Part shown: one piece after another, positions 8,901 to 18,271 of the stretch
Layout of the letters: each line of letters opens with the position of its first letter
Numbering within the stretch: the stretch's first letter is position 1
From: Alteromonadaceae bacterium
GTDB taxonomy: Bacteria > Pseudomonadota > Gammaproteobacteria > Pseudomonadales > Cellvibrionaceae
DNA length: 34,897 bases
Assembly: GCA_002746115.1 (NCBI GenBank)
Contig: NVXL01000215.1
Location: forward strand, 1-34,897
Direction: 5' to 3'
Program-made: the position numbers and the translations under genes
Notes under the pieces: model-generated
The model's database searches: none
Seen by the model: the letters and a program-made list of their open reading frames with translations, nothing else
What the model was told of the DNA's origin: nothing

Positions 8901-9968
8901 ATGTCGAAAATAGATGACTTAAATATTGTATCGCAAGAAGTTCTAATTACGCCTAAGCAACTGCAAGAGAAGCTACCTCTAAGCGAAAAAGCCGCTGCTG
9001 CGGTCACGCTTGGTCGTGAAACCATACGCAACATTCTCGATCGTAAAGACCCACGTTTATTAGTGGTGATCGGACCGTGTTCCATTCACGACACAAAAGC
9101 TGCGATGGATTACGCCGCACGCTTAAAAGAGCTGTCTGAGAAAGTTAAAGACACGCTATATATCGTGATGCGAGTGTATTTTGAAAAACCGCGTACCACT
9201 GTCGGCTGGAAAGGCCTCATCAATGACCCTCAGCTGGATGACTCGTTTAAAATCCAAGAAGGCCTGCACGTCGGGCGTAAATTGCTCCTCGACATCTCAG
9301 AGCTAGGTCTACCTACTGCGACCGAAGCACTTGATCCCATTTCGCCTCAATATCTACACGACCTTATTTCTTGGTCGGCTATTGGTGCGCGCACGACTGA
9401 ATCCCAAACGCACAGAGAGATGGCCAGCGGCCTTTCTTCAGCGGTTGGCTTTAAAAACGGTACTGATGGTGGCCTGACTGTTGCGATTAACGCACTGCAG
9501 TCAGTATCCAGCCCACATCGCTTCTTGGGTATCGATAAGCACGGTAGCGTTGCCATCACCCATACTCGCGGCAATACCTATGGTCACATTGTTTTACGTG
9601 GCGGTAACGGCAAGCCAAATTATGATTCAGTCAACGTGGCTCTCGCTGAGCAAGCCTTAGAGAAACATAAAGTCACGACTAATATCATGATTGATTGTAG
9701 CCATGCTAACTCTAACAAGAATCACGAGTTACAGCCTTTAGTACTGGATAACGCGGCAAACCAAATTCTCGAAGGCAGCAAGTCGATTATTGGTGTAATG
9801 ATTGAAAGTAATATTGGCCCTGGCAACCAAAATCTAAGCAGTAACTTGGATGATTTGATTTACGGTGTATCAGTAACCGATGCTTGTATCGATTGGGATA
9901 CGACCGAAAAAGTCATGCTCGCCACCGCAGAAAAACTAAGAGAAGCCCTCCCCGCTCGCATCGCTTAA
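8901..9968 (+). CDS. aroF: 3-deoxy-7-phosphoheptulonate synthase, Tyr-type (AroF-like, class I)
   Basis: Condenses phosphoenolpyruvate and erythrose-4-phosphate to DAHP, the first step of the shikimate pathway, in the cytosol. 355 residues from ATG 8901; an in-frame TTG at 8874 would add nine residues without family support. The conserved blocks are VVIGPCSIHD (metal Cys), MRVYFEKPRTTVGWKGLINDP, SAIGARTTESQTHREMASGLS, GFKNGTDG, ILRGG, DCSHANSNK (metal His) and GVMIESNI, then YGVSVTDACI. The text TATEALDPxSPQYL and the N-terminal QEVLITPKQL are closer to E. coli AroF (tyrosine-sensitive) than to AroG or AroH. Allosteric specificity is inferred from that similarity. It stands alone, with a strong terminator 33 bp after the stop. 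Confidence 0.95.
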   Translation: MSKIDDLNIVSQEVLITPKQLQEKLPLSEKAAAAVTLGRETIRNILDRKDPRLLVVIGPCSIHDTKAAMDYAARLKELSEKVKDTLYIVMRVYFEKPRTTVGWKGLINDPQLDDSFKIQEGLHVGRKLLLDISELGLPTATEALDPISPQYLHDLISWSAIGARTTESQTHREMASGLSSAVGFKNGTDGGLTVAINALQSVSSPHRFLGIDKHGSVAITHTRGNTYGHIVLRGGNGKPNYDSVNVALAEQALEKHKVTTNIMIDCSHANSNKNHELQPLVLDNAANQILEGSKSIIGVMIESNIGPGNQNLSSNLDDLIYGVSVTDACIDWDTTEKVMLATAEKLREALPARIA

Positions 9969-10000
9969 TCGGGAATGCTTTGAACTCTCAGATGCTTAAA

Positions 10001-10042
10001 CAATAAAACGGCGTTAAGTTTGCACTTAACGCCGTTTTATTG
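10001..10042. terminator. Bidirectional terminator between convergent aroF and nfuA
   Basis: Perfect 19-bp stem: left arm 10001-10019, loop TTGC (10020-10023), right arm 10024-10042. The arms end in AATAAAA / TTTTATT, so both strands have a U-rich tail. It serves aroF (+) and nfuA (-), whose stops flank it. Confidence 0.9.
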
Positions 10043-10069
10043 TTCTTACCTACTGTCACTGACCCTATT

Positions 10070-10654
10070 TTAGTAATAGGCTTGCGATTTATCGGTGTGA
10101 TCCGTCATGTCTTTCACGCCTTTAAGCTCGGGTAGTTTTTCGAGTAATGTTTTCTCTACGCCCTGCTTAAGCGTCATATCAACCGCACTACAGCCCTGAC
10201 AGCCGCCGCCAAATTGTAATATTGCGTACTTATCTTCGGTAATCTCAGCCAAAGTAACATTGCCACCATGAGCAGCCAAACCAGGGTTTACTTCGTTAAA
10301 CAGAATGTACTTAACCCTATCTTCCAGCGGACTATCGTCGTTGATTTTGGGCATTTTTGAATTCGGTGCCCGTATCGTTAACTGCCCACCCATACGATCC
10401 GAGGAGTAATCCACTTTAGCATCTTCAAGGTAGGGGACACTCTTTGCCTCAAAATGCGCATCAAACCCATTTAACTCAAATACCGTGTCGTCGTCTTCGC
10501 CTTCACCAGGTTTAAGGTAGGCAATGCACGTTTCAGCTTGTGCTGTGCCTGGATTAGACACAAACATACGGATCCCCATACCTTCGGCCTCTTGATTATC
10601 GAGTAAGCCTTTCAAATACTCTTGCGCGGATTCCGTAATATCAACCTTAAGCAT
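10070..10654 (-). CDS. nfuA: Fe-S biogenesis protein NfuA
   Basis: Scaffold/carrier that delivers [4Fe-4S] clusters to apoproteins and helps maturation under oxidative stress or iron limitation. 194 residues (E. coli 191). The N-terminal degenerate A-type domain (about 1-95) includes VSNPGTxxAE and SVPYLEDA. The C-terminal Nu-type domain includes INDDSPLEDRVKYIL and GGGCQGCS with the cluster-binding pair C152/C155, and the protein ends SQAYY like E. coli HSYY. An AGGAG motif lies four bases upstream of the ATG. A (TAAA)6 tract lies just beyond it in the leader. Single gene, convergent with aroF and divergent from metH. Confidence 0.97.
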   Translation of the reverse strand: MLKVDITESAQEYLKGLLDNQEAEGMGIRMFVSNPGTAQAETCIAYLKPGEGEDDDTVFELNGFDAHFEAKSVPYLEDAKVDYSSDRMGGQLTIRAPNSKMPKINDDSPLEDRVKYILFNEVNPGLAAHGGNVTLAEITEDKYAILQFGGGCQGCSAVDMTLKQGVEKTLLEKLPELKGVKDMTDHTDKSQAYY

Positions 10655-10671
10655 AATGCTCCTATCTTAAT

Positions 10672-10697
10672 TAAATAAATAAATAAATAAATAAATA
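10672..10697. repeat. (TAAA)6 simple-sequence tract in the nfuA leader
   Basis: Six perfect TAAA units (10672-10695) plus TA, read as TTTA units in the nfuA direction. The tract begins 18 nt upstream of the nfuA ATG, directly ahead of its ribosome-binding site. Such tetranucleotide tracts can change length by slippage and so alter leader length or promoter spacing; whether this one does is unknown. Confidence 0.85.
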
Positions 10698-10835
10698 CCT
10701 TACTCTTTTACTTGGGTATTCTAAAGTAATTTGGCGCTTTTAACACCTTCAAATTAATCCAAACGTGCTCCAAACCTAACGCAAACCTATATTGTGGCCC
10801 ACGAATAAATAAACAAGGCCAAAGGATTCTGTTAA

Positions 10836-10877
10836 GATGGCGACCTAAATCAATATATTTTGATATAGGTCGCTATC
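10836..10877. promoter_or_regulatory. 18-bp imperfect palindrome upstream of metH
   Basis: Left arm 10836-10853 and right arm 10860-10877 are complementary over 18 positions except one G-T wobble and one A-A, around the 6-nt loop TATATT (10854-10859). TATATT could itself be a -10 element, which would make the palindrome an operator. If transcribed, it forms a long hairpin ending 3 nt before the ATG at 10881. It does not resemble the SAH or cobalamin riboswitches or a MetJ/MetR site as I know them. Confidence 0.55.
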
Positions 10878-10949
10878 TAGATGAGCATATCTCACAATAA
10901 CGGCTTCCAATACTCTCTGTCTCTCACAAACTCGTCGCAAGGTAGTAAC

Positions 10950-13900
10950 ATGCCCACAAACTCGGTGCCAGCCCCACTCAATCAACGATTAACCGCTCTC
11001 AAGAAAGCTTTAACTGAACGTATATTAGTGCTTGATGGCGCCATGGGCACGATGATCCAGGGTTACAAACTCGAAGAAGCAGACTACCGCGGAGACCATT
11101 TCGCTGACCACCCAAGCGATTTAAAAGGTAATAACGACCTACTGTCAATGACCCGCCCTGAGATAATCCGCGCGATTCACGTCGAGTACCTTAATGCAGG
11201 CGCTGACATTATCGAGACCAATACCTTTAATGCCACTCAGCTTTCACAATCGGATTACGACCTAGAAAGTGCTGCTTATCAAATCAACGTTAGTTCAGCG
11301 CAAGTAGCACGAGAAGCCGCCGACGCTATATCCACTCCAGAGCGCCCTCGCTGGGTAGCCGGTGTTATTGGCCCGACCAGCCGAACCGCCTCTATCTCGC
11401 CAGACGTAAACGACCCTGGTGCTCGCAATGTCGACTTTGACACCTTGGTTGAGAATTATATGGAAGCGGCCAGAGGCCTAATCGAAGGCGGTGCCGACAT
11501 TATCTTGGTCGAGACCATCTTTGATACGCTAAACGCTAAAGCCGCATTATTTGCTCTTGAGCAAGTCTTCCAAGCCCAAGGCTTCGAGCTGCCGATAATG
11601 ATCTCCGGCACTATTACCGATGCCTCCGGTCGCACTCTTTCAGGTCAAACAGCGGAAGCATTTTATAATTCCCTCGCCCCATCAAAGCCATTGTCCATCG
11701 GTTTAAACTGTGCCCTTGGCGCCGAAGAGCTTACACCTCACGTAAGCGACCTATCGCGTTCTGCCAGCTGCTTAGTCTCGGCTCACCCTAACGCAGGCCT
11801 GCCAAACGAGTTCGGAGAGTATGATCAAAGCCCAGAAGAAATGGCTGCGATCATCACCCAGTTCGCTAAGAGCGGTTACATCAACATCATTGGCGGCTGT
11901 TGTGGTACTACGCCACTGCACATCGAAGCCATCGCAAATGCCGTCGCAAGCTTTAATCCTCGCACAATTCCCGACAGTGAGCCAGTATGTCGGCTTTCAG
12001 GCTTAGAACCTTTCAATATTACTAAAGATTCGCTTTTTGTTAACGTTGGTGAGCGCTGTAACATCACAGGCTCCGCACGCTTTAAACGCTTGATATTAGA
12101 AGACGATTACACCACTGCCTTAGAAGTCGCTCTCAAACAAGTCGAAGGCGGCGCCCAAATTATCGACATTAACATGGACGAAGGCATGCTCGATTCAGAA
12201 GCGGCAATGACCCGCTTTTGTAAGCTCATCGCTGGAGAGCCCGATATTTCCCGCGTCCCCATCATGGTCGACTCCTCTAAATGGAGCGTCATTGAAGCCG
12301 GGCTCAAATGTATACAAGGCAAGTCCATTGTAAATTCGATCAGCCTAAAAGAAGGCGAAGAAGAGTTTATCAAAAAAGCCAAACTGTGCCGACAATACGG
12401 CGCCGCTATGGTGGTAATGGCCTTTGACGAAGACGGTCAAGCAGACACCAAAGCGCGCAAAATCGAGATTTGCGAGCGCTCCTATCGCGTATTGACCGAG
12501 CAGGCTGGCGTCGCCCCGCAAGACATTATTTTTGATCCCAACATTTTTGCCATCGCCACCGGTATTGAAGAGCACAACAACTACGCCGTCGACTTTATTG
12601 AAGCCACCCGTTGGATTCGTGCAAACCTCCCACATGCAGGTGTTTCAGGCGGCGTCAGTAACGTATCCTTCTCATTCCGAGGCAACAATCTAGTACGCGA
12701 AGCGATTCACTCCGTATTTTTATACCATGCCATCCAAGCAGGCATGAACATGGGCATCGTCAACGCAGGCCAACTCGCAATTTATGATAATTTACCTGCC
12801 GACCTCAAAGAAAAAGTTGAAGACGTCGTCCTCAACAAACACCCCGGCGCGACCGATGCACTGCTAGAAATTGCTCAAAATTACCAAGGTAAAGGCAAGG
12901 CCAAAGAAAAAGCCGATAATCTCGAATGGCGCGAGCTAAGTGTTGGAAAACGCATCGAACATGCACTCGTTAAAGGCATCACCGTATTTATCGAAGCCGA
13001 TACCGAAGAAGCGCGACTTGCTGCCACTCGCCCACTGGATGTAATCGAAGGCCCGTTGATGGACGGCATGAACGTTGTTGGCGATCTATTTGGTGCCGGT
13101 AAAATGTTCCTACCGCAAGTGGTTAAATCCGCCCGCGTCATGAAGCAAGCCGTCGCCATATTACAGCCTTTTATTGAGGCCGAGAAAACCGAAGCCACCC
13201 GTACCAATGGCCGCATCCTTATGGCCACGGTCAAAGGTGACGTGCACGATATCGGCAAAAACATTGTGGGCGTCGTACTGCAATGTAATAACTACGAAGT
13301 TATCGACCTTGGCGTTATGGTGTCTTGCGATAAAATCCTAGCCGCTGCTAAAGAGCACAAGGTCGACATCATCGGCTTGTCAGGCCTAATCACCCCATCC
13401 CTTGATGAAATGGTTTTCGTTGCCAAAGAAATGCAGCGCCAGGAAATCAACCTGCCATTAATGATTGGCGGCGCAACCACCTCTAAAGCGCATACAGCGG
13501 TCAAAATTGACCCGCAATTTTCGCTTAACCAAACGGTCTACGTATCTGACGCCTCACGCGCCGTTGGCGTAGCACAAACCCTGCTCTCAAGTGAGCGCCG
13601 CGATGCCTACGTGCAATCGATTCAAGAAGAATACGAAACCGTACGTGTACGCCGCGCCAAGCATAACCCTAGACGCCAAGCCATTACTTATCAACAAGCC
13701 AAGGCGCAAAAGCTCAAACTCGACTGGGACAACTTTGAAGCCACACGGCCAAGCTTCTTAGGCACCAAGGTACTAGAAGACTACCCCTTAGAAAAACTCG
13801 TCCCCTACATTGATTGGACGCCGTTTTTTATCTCTTGGGATCTAGTCGGGAAGTACCCCAAAATCCTTTCAGACGAGGTCGTCGGCGAAGCCGCAACAAC

Positions 13901-14660
13901 GCTATTTGAAGACGCCCAAGCCATGCTGAAAGATCTTGTTGAAAACAAAAAACTTGGCGCTAGCGCAGTCTTTGGTTTTTGGCCAGCGGCAAGCATCGAT
14001 GACGACGATGTCGAGATCAGCAATGACAAAGGCGAAAAGCTAGCAACCCTACACCACCTACGCCAGCAAGTCGCCAAATCGGATAACGTTAAAAACTTCC
14101 GCTCACTGGCCGATTATATTTGCCCTAAAGAACGCGACAAACCCGACTACATGGGTGGCTTTGCGGTTACAGCAGGTATCGGCGCTGAAGAATTGGCCGT
14201 CGAATACGCCGCCAACAACGATGACTACTCATCAATCATGGTCAAAGCCCTAGCCGATCGCCTCGCCGAAGCATTTGCCGAGCACTTGCACGAACGCGTA
14301 CGCAAAGAGTACTGGGGTTACGCCAGTGACGAAGCACTCGCCAATGCCGATCTCATCAAAGAAACCTACACGGGAATTCGCCCTGCTCCCGGCTACCCCG
14401 CCTGCCCCGACCACACCGAGAAGAAGGCCTTATTCGAACTTCTCGACGTCGAGAAAAGCGTCGGCATGACCCTAACCGAGCACTACGCCATGCTACCCGC
14501 AGCCGCAGTTTCCGGCTGGTACTTCGCTCACCCAGAAGCGAAATACTTTAATGTCGGCAAAATCAACAAGGACCAAGTCCAATCTGTCGCTGACCGAAAA
14601 GGCGAAGACTTTGCAGTAACAGAACGCTGGTTGCAGCCCAACCTAAGCTACGACAACTAA
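10950..14660 (+). CDS. metH: Cobalamin-dependent methionine synthase MetH
   Basis: Transfers a methyl group from 5-methyl-THF via methylcobalamin to homocysteine, making methionine. From ATG 10950 it has 1236 residues (E. coli 1227). The homocysteine domain (about 15-330) has [17 protein letters not shown] and zinc cysteines C317/C318 in GGCCGTTP. The pterin domain begins at [13 protein letters not shown]. The B12 domain has DVHDIGKNI with cobalt ligand H766 (H759 in E. coli), and the SAM activation domain has [15 protein letters not shown]. The start was chosen because AAGG lies 7 nt upstream and family homology begins seven residues in; the alternative in-frame ATG at 10881 adds 23 unmatched residues and sits against the palindrome. 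All four modules are intact. Confidence 0.96.
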   Translation: MPTNSVPAPLNQRLTALKKALTERILVLDGAMGTMIQGYKLEEADYRGDHFADHPSDLKGNNDLLSMTRPEIIRAIHVEYLNAGADIIETNTFNATQLSQSDYDLESAAYQINVSSAQVAREAADAISTPERPRWVAGVIGPTSRTASISPDVNDPGARNVDFDTLVENYMEAARGLIEGGADIILVETIFDTLNAKAALFALEQVFQAQGFELPIMISGTITDASGRTLSGQTAEAFYNSLAPSKPLSIGLNCALGAEELTPHVSDLSRSASCLVSAHPNAGLPNEFGEYDQSPEEMAAIITQFAKSGYINIIGGCCGTTPLHIEAIANAVASFNPRTIPDSEPVCRLSGLEPFNITKDSLFVNVGERCNITGSARFKRLILEDDYTTALEVALKQVEGGAQIIDINMDEGMLDSEAAMTRFCKLIAGEPDISRVPIMVDSSKWSVIEAGLKCIQGKSIVNSISLKEGEEEFIKKAKLCRQYGAAMVVMAFDEDGQADTKARKIEICERSYRVLTEQAGVAPQDIIFDPNIFAIATGIEEHNNYAVDFIEATRWIRANLPHAGVSGGVSNVSFSFRGNNLVREAIHSVFLYHAIQAGMNMGIVNAGQLAIYDNLPADLKEKVEDVVLNKHPGATDALLEIAQNYQGKGKAKEKADNLEWRELSVGKRIEHALVKGITVFIEADTEEARLAATRPLDVIEGPLMDGMNVVGDLFGAGKMFLPQVVKSARVMKQAVAILQPFIEAEKTEATRTNGRILMATVKGDVHDIGKNIVGVVLQCNNYEVIDLGVMVSCDKILAAAKEHKVDIIGLSGLITPSLDEMVFVAKEMQRQEINLPLMIGGATTSKAHTAVKIDPQFSLNQTVYVSDASRAVGVAQTLLSSERRDAYVQSIQEEYETVRVRRAKHNPRRQAITYQQAKAQKLKLDWDNFEATRPSFLGTKVLEDYPLEKLVPYIDWTPFFISWDLVGKYPKILSDEVVGEAATTLFEDAQAMLKDLVENKKLGASAVFGFWPAASIDDDDVEISNDKGEKLATLHHLRQQVAKSDNVKNFRSLADYICPKERDKPDYMGGFAVTAGIGAEELAVEYAANNDDYSSIMVKALADRLAEAFAEHLHERVRKEYWGYASDEALANADLIKETYTGIRPAPGYPACPDHTEKKALFELLDVEKSVGMTLTEHYAMLPAAAVSGWYFAHPEAKYFNVGKINKDQVQSVADRKGEDFAVTERWLQPNLSYDN

Positions 14661-14693
14661 GCTAGCACAACAAAAAAAGAGCACGTAATAAAA

Positions 14694-14729
14694 AAGGGTA
14701 TGTCGCACGACACCTCGCGGCATACCCTT
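14694..14729. terminator. Hairpin after metH, possible terminator
   Basis: Nine-base arms AAGGGTATG (14694-14702) and CATACCCTT (14721-14729). A run of A precedes the stem, so the U-tract is best on the minus strand; on the + strand the tail is only CTTAATC. It probably still marks the end of the metH transcript. Stretch 14730-14815 shows nothing else. Confidence 0.5.
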
Positions 14730-14815
14730 CTTAATCACTCCAACCACCGACCCAATCCAAAAAAATCCCCCAGACCACATCTGCTAACTAGCCCCGCAAT
14801 CTCCGGAGCCAGCCA

Positions 14816-17206
14816 ATGCAAGCACTACCCATCGACAAAATTCAATCCGAATTTACCGCCGCCCTAAAAGACCACCACCTAGTCGTACAAGCCGAGACCG
14901 GCTCCGGTAAATCCACACGTCTACCCCTCTGGGCCGCCACAAGCGGTAAAGTGTTAGTCGTTGAGCCCCGCCGAGTCGCCTGCACCGCCCTAGCTGAATA
15001 CCTCGCCCAACTCGACAACACCCCATTAGGCGAACACATAGGCTACGCCATCCGCTTCGATGCCCAATATAACACCGAGACCCAAGTCATCTTCGCCACG
15101 CCCGGCGTGGCATTACGCTGGTTAAGCGAATCCGGATTAAACAACTTTAATACCGTCATAATTGATGAATTTCACGAGCGCCGTTGGGACACTGATTTAC
15201 TACTCGCTCTCCTTAAGAAGAAAGACAAGCACCGCTTAGTGCTCACCTCAGCCACCTTCGACAGCCAGCTTTTATGCGAATATTTGGGCGGTAAAAAACT
15301 CGTCTCTGAGGGTCGCTGCTTCCCTGTAGGCGTGGAACATCTCGCAAAAAACGTACAAGAAATGCCAACACTAGACAGCCTAGAAAGCCGTGTACGCAGC
15401 GCTACCGAACAAGCCCTAAAAGCCCATTCAGGCGATATTTTAATATTCCTACCGGGCCGAAAAGAAATTAAACAATGCCAACAAGCCTTACAATATTTAA
15501 ATCCGCAGCAGCATTTAAAACCCCAGCAAGGCACAGAACAAAGCGCTGACAAAGTAAATATCATCCCCCTGCACGCCGCAGAGTCCAAGCAAACCCAACG
15601 ACAAGCCTTACAGCCGAGCAAGCAACGTAAAATCGTCCTTGCCACCAACATTGCCGAGACCTCATTAACAATTCCCGGCGTCACCGTGGTAATAGATTCC
15701 GGCCTAGAACGCCGCACCCACCAACGCAATGGCCGCACAGTCTTGGGGCTGCACGCCATATCCAAAGCCAGTGCCGAGCAACGCAAAGGCCGCGCAGGCC
15801 GAACCCAAGCCGGTCTATGCTTGCGTCTTTACGGGGAGTTTGCACAACTAGAGCCCGCCACGCCACCAGCGATCTTACGAGAAGAATTAGTCGAGCCAAT
15901 GCTAGCCGCCGCCTGTTGCGGCACTCCCCTAGCCCAGCTTACCCTACCAAACCCCTTACCTGAAAACGCCCTAAAACGCGCTCATGACAAGCTTATTAAA
16001 ATGCAAGCCGTTAACATGGAAGGTAATATTACTGAACACGGTAAAATCCTTTACCCCCTCCCCTTAGATACCTTATTTGCCCACTTAATCACCGCCATGC
16101 CAAACCCAGTATTACGCTGCGCGATGGTCGACACAGTCAGTGCCTTAAGCCAGTCTCAATCACTTTTTAAATTACCCGATACCGAAGCGGCACATAAAGC
16201 CCTAAAAGAATGGCAAGCCCAAGCCTGCGATATAAGCACACTAATTAGTTTAATGCGCAGCGACGCTATTCCAGCGGAATTAAACTACGACGCGACGCAA
16301 TTAAACGAAGCGCGCACCATGTCGAATAGAATTCGCAAATCCATGGCTCTGCCCACACTTAAAAAATCGCCCGCCTATAGCCTCAGTGATTTACAAGACG
16401 CAATCGTAAAAGCCGTACCAGAACTGATTTTTATCCGAAGATCAAAGCGCCGACAAGATTTTCTAGGCAACGGCTATAGCGAAGTCACCGTCGGTCGCGA
16501 TACTCGCTTTGCAGAGGATGCTGAGGCGGCTATTGTATTAGATCAATATTTATTGCCAGGTAAAGGCACTAAGCAAAATTTAGCCCTAGCAACCTGCATG
16601 TCTCCCGTTAGGCTCAAACAAATGTGCCGCTGGCAATTGGGCGAGGTGAATTTGGGCCGCAGCCTACTCAAGAAGCGTGCGATTTTAGTGCAAACCCAAC
16701 GCGTATACGCAGGCCGCGAAATAGAAACAAGCGAGTGCGCACCCAACAAAGCGCAACTACCCGAAGCCGTTACCGCGTTAATTATACAAAAGCGCTTATT
16801 CCCAAAGGTGATCGAACAATTAGAGGCTGATTTACACGCTTGGAAAATTTATTTAACCTTAGAAAACCGCCAAGACCCCGTACCCGAGCCGTACCCCTAT
16901 CTAAGCGACAAACTCCGTGAATTAGGCGTAGAATCCCAAGAGGATTTAGCCCTTATTGATGACAGTGACTTAGCCTTTGACGGCGTGCCCGATTGGCAAC
17001 GCGAAGAAATAGACGCCAACTACCCCCACCTACTCACCTTAGCCAGTTTGCGGCTTAAAGTGACATACGAATTAAAACGGAAAACAGTGTTTATTGAGAA
17101 GCTTGCTGGTACTCGGAAGACAGATCCCAAACGCTGGGAGCTGCCCAAATGGCCAGGGCTTAAGGTGCGTTATAGAGTAGCTAGCCGGGTGGTGGATGTG
17201 AGATAG
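14816..17206 (+). CDS. hrpB: DEAH-box ATP-dependent helicase HrpB
   Basis: Bacterial DExH helicase of the HrpB family; 796 residues (E. coli about 809). Walker A AETGSGKST (K32), motif Ia VEPRRVA, motif II DEFH (D117-H120) in IIDEFHERRWDTD and motif III SATF. The second RecA domain has ATNIAETSLTIPG and the QRKGRAGR motif VI (Q322-R329). The HrpB-specific C-terminal domain ends KRWELPKWPGLKVRYR. Its cellular role is poorly defined in the family (probably RNA remodelling). It appears to be a single gene between a hairpin and a decayed toxin-antitoxin locus. No unusual features. Confidence 0.96.
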   Translation: MQALPIDKIQSEFTAALKDHHLVVQAETGSGKSTRLPLWAATSGKVLVVEPRRVACTALAEYLAQLDNTPLGEHIGYAIRFDAQYNTETQVIFATPGVALRWLSESGLNNFNTVIIDEFHERRWDTDLLLALLKKKDKHRLVLTSATFDSQLLCEYLGGKKLVSEGRCFPVGVEHLAKNVQEMPTLDSLESRVRSATEQALKAHSGDILIFLPGRKEIKQCQQALQYLNPQQHLKPQQGTEQSADKVNIIPLHAAESKQTQRQALQPSKQRKIVLATNIAETSLTIPGVTVVIDSGLERRTHQRNGRTVLGLHAISKASAEQRKGRAGRTQAGLCLRLYGEFAQLEPATPPAILREELVEPMLAAACCGTPLAQLTLPNPLPENALKRAHDKLIKMQAVNMEGNITEHGKILYPLPLDTLFAHLITAMPNPVLRCAMVDTVSALSQSQSLFKLPDTEAAHKALKEWQAQACDISTLISLMRSDAIPAELNYDATQLNEARTMSNRIRKSMALPTLKKSPAYSLSDLQDAIVKAVPELIFIRRSKRRQDFLGNGYSEVTVGRDTRFAEDAEAAIVLDQYLLPGKGTKQNLALATCMSPVRLKQMCRWQLGEVNLGRSLLKKRAILVQTQRVYAGREIETSECAPNKAQLPEAVTALIIQKRLFPKVIEQLEADLHAWKIYLTLENRQDPVPEPYPYLSDKLRELGVESQEDLALIDDSDLAFDGVPDWQREEIDANYPHLLTLASLRLKVTYELKRKTVFIEKLAGTRKTDPKRWELPKWPGLKVRYRVASRVVDVR

Positions 17207-17258
17207 CGGGCCTCTGACTCAGGACATCACCTCACCACTTAACCACTGATGCATATCG

Positions 17259-17274
17259 GGTGCAGTGTTGCACC
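17259..17274. promoter_or_regulatory. Small hairpin/operator-like repeat before the parD remnant
   Basis: GGTGCA (17259-17264) and TGCACC (17269-17274) flank GTGT, 24 nt before the parD-like ATG. Type II antitoxins repress their own operon through such inverted repeats, so this may be the former operator. This is inference from position alone. Confidence 0.3.
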
Positions 17275-17297
17275 AAGAACCAAACGCAGAGCACGTT

Positions 17298-17490
17298 ATG
17301 CCCAGACAAAGTATCATCCTCATCTCCCCAAACGACTATTGGCTGAAAACACAGGTCGAAAAAACAGACTGGAGTGGAAGCAATACGTGCCATTTTAACG
17401 GAATCCGAACAAAGTGGTTTTACGGATCTAAGTCCAGAACAGATCAGACAAGAAGCCAAGGCTAAGCTCAGAGCTGATGGCAAAGTATAA
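17298..17490 (+). pseudogene. Remnant of a ParD-family antitoxin gene
   Basis: The ATG at 17298 opens MPRQSIILISPNDYWLKTQVE, like the start of ribbon-helix-helix ParD antitoxins (MxRQSITFTxPNDxWLKxQV). The usual middle segment (about 25 residues) is missing, and the frame changes near 17350-17370. In another frame the typical ParD tail follows (VEAIRAILTESEQSGF, then TDLSPEQIRQEAKAKLRA) and ends at TAA 17488-17490. The tail overlaps by 14 nt the ATG (17477) of the next ORF, which is how parD and parE usually overlap. A deletion plus frameshift should abolish antitoxin function. Family assignment rests on recalled sequence patterns. Confidence 0.65.
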
Positions 17491-17791
17491 ACTCAAAATA
17501 ACCAGCATCGCCCGTAAACATCTCTATAAGCGCATTACCGCGAATGGCCGAACACAAACCAACATGTACCGGGCAGAATCGTTTACCCTTAGCGACCTCA
17601 CCATAAATGCAAAGAAGTTTACCGTAATGGAAGCGAGCTCCAGCAGGCGCTATGATGGTTTATTGGGGATGAATATCCTCAGAGAATTTCGTTTTCAAAT
17701 AAACCAAGAAAAGAGCCCACTCCTCATATCCCTACGCCATAAACGTCGGCGCGCTCAAACAGGTAAACTCAGTAGTCAAAAGGTTAAATAA
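17477..17791 (+). pseudogene. Chimeric ORF: ParE-like start joined to C-terminal half of a retroviral-type aspartyl protease
   Basis: An open frame of 104 residues. The first dozen (MAKYKLKITSIA) resemble the start of a ParE toxin, and the ATG overlaps the parD remnant in the usual way. From about residue 22 the text (ITANGRTQT, later YDGLLGMNILREFRFQI) matches the C-terminal half of clan AA aspartyl proteases, whose signature is the DGLLGM segment. The N-terminal half with the catalytic DTGA/DSGA is absent. A deletion that fused two neighbouring genes explains this best. Neither activity is expected. An alternative is a small protein of unknown role that reuses the fold. There is no obvious ribosome-binding site. 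Confidence 0.55.
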
Positions 17792-17793
17792 AT

Positions 17794-18051
17794 ATGACAA
17801 CAGACGATTCAAGTGCCAAAGACCAAACAGAATCCGAACCCGCAAAAGATACGTCCACGCCCCAAAAAATCGGCTTTGGCTCCATACTTTTAAGCACCCT
17901 TGCGGCGGCCGTCGGGGTGCAAAACAAAAAAGCCTTAGAAAAAGACTTTAGTAACAGCAGCCCAATACCCTTCATCGTCGCTGGCATATTATTTACCGCA
18001 GTCTTCATGGGCACCATCATTGTAATCGCCAAAATCGCCGTGAGCGATTAG
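17794..18051 (+). CDS. DUF2970 family membrane protein
   Basis: An 85-residue protein of unknown function. A hydrophilic acidic N-terminus (1-22) is followed by the DUF2970 pattern: SILLSTLAAAVGVQNKKALEKDF, then PFIVAGILFTAVFMGTIIVIAKI as a single clear transmembrane helix (about 58-80). AAAGG lies about 10 nt upstream of the ATG. It starts directly after the protease remnant and ends before a strong terminator. Family known only as a domain of unknown function common in gammaproteobacteria. Confidence 0.85.
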   Translation: MTTDDSSAKDQTESEPAKDTSTPQKIGFGSILLSTLAAAVGVQNKKALEKDFSNSSPIPFIVAGILFTAVFMGTIIVIAKIAVSD

Positions 18052-18087
18052 CCTGACCCGCCCCAAAAAACAGATGTACATCGATCA

Positions 18088-18131
18088 GACACACAAAAAA
18101 GCACACTAAATAGTGTGCTTTTTTGTGTGTC
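18088..18131. terminator. Bidirectional terminator with 21-bp stem
   Basis: Perfect complementary arms 18088-18108 and 18111-18131 separated by AA. The stem contains an A6/T6 block, giving U-tracts on both strands. It lies between the DUF2970 gene (+) and the 38-codon ORF (-), which converge. Confidence 0.9.
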
Positions 18132-18154
18132 GTCTTGCTTTCAGTTTTAGCGTA

Positions 18155-18271
18155 TTACTGACCGCTAATCCAGAATATACAAGTTACAACAAAAATAAGT
18201 ACTAACGCCACTGCAGCTACTGCGTCGGCAACGCTGTCACCACTTTCGGCTACTTGAATTTCTTCATCCAT
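18155..18271 (-). CDS. 38-residue single-TM small membrane protein
   Basis: ATG at 18269-18271, stop TAA at 18155-18157. A GGGAG ribosome-binding site sits 6 nt upstream of the ATG. The protein begins MDEEIQVAESGDSVADA (acidic, soluble) and continues with a hydrophobic helix (AVAAVALVLIFVVTCIFWI, about residues 17-35), ending SGQ. The strong SD, clean TM segment, own strand and convergent terminator support a real gene. Function unknown; it does not match a family I can name. It may be a stress- or complex-associated small membrane protein, but that is only a guess. Confidence 0.65.
   Translation of the reverse strand: MDEEIQVAESGDSVADAVAAVALVLIFVVTCIFWISGQ

Noticed and set aside
10655-10880. 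SAH or cobalamin riboswitch ahead of metH
   Set aside because: None of the conserved core segments of these riboswitches as I know them is visible; only the palindrome stands out.
15172-15786. 204-codon minus-strand ORF inside hrpB
   Set aside because: Antisense shadow of conserved helicase motifs; Cys/Arg/Ser-rich, no family resemblance.
17232-17290. Possible integron attC site (ACTTAAC core near a toxin-antitoxin remnant)
   Set aside because: Only one short degenerate core matches, with no partner GTTRRRY at suitable distance and no integrase; chance match is likely.
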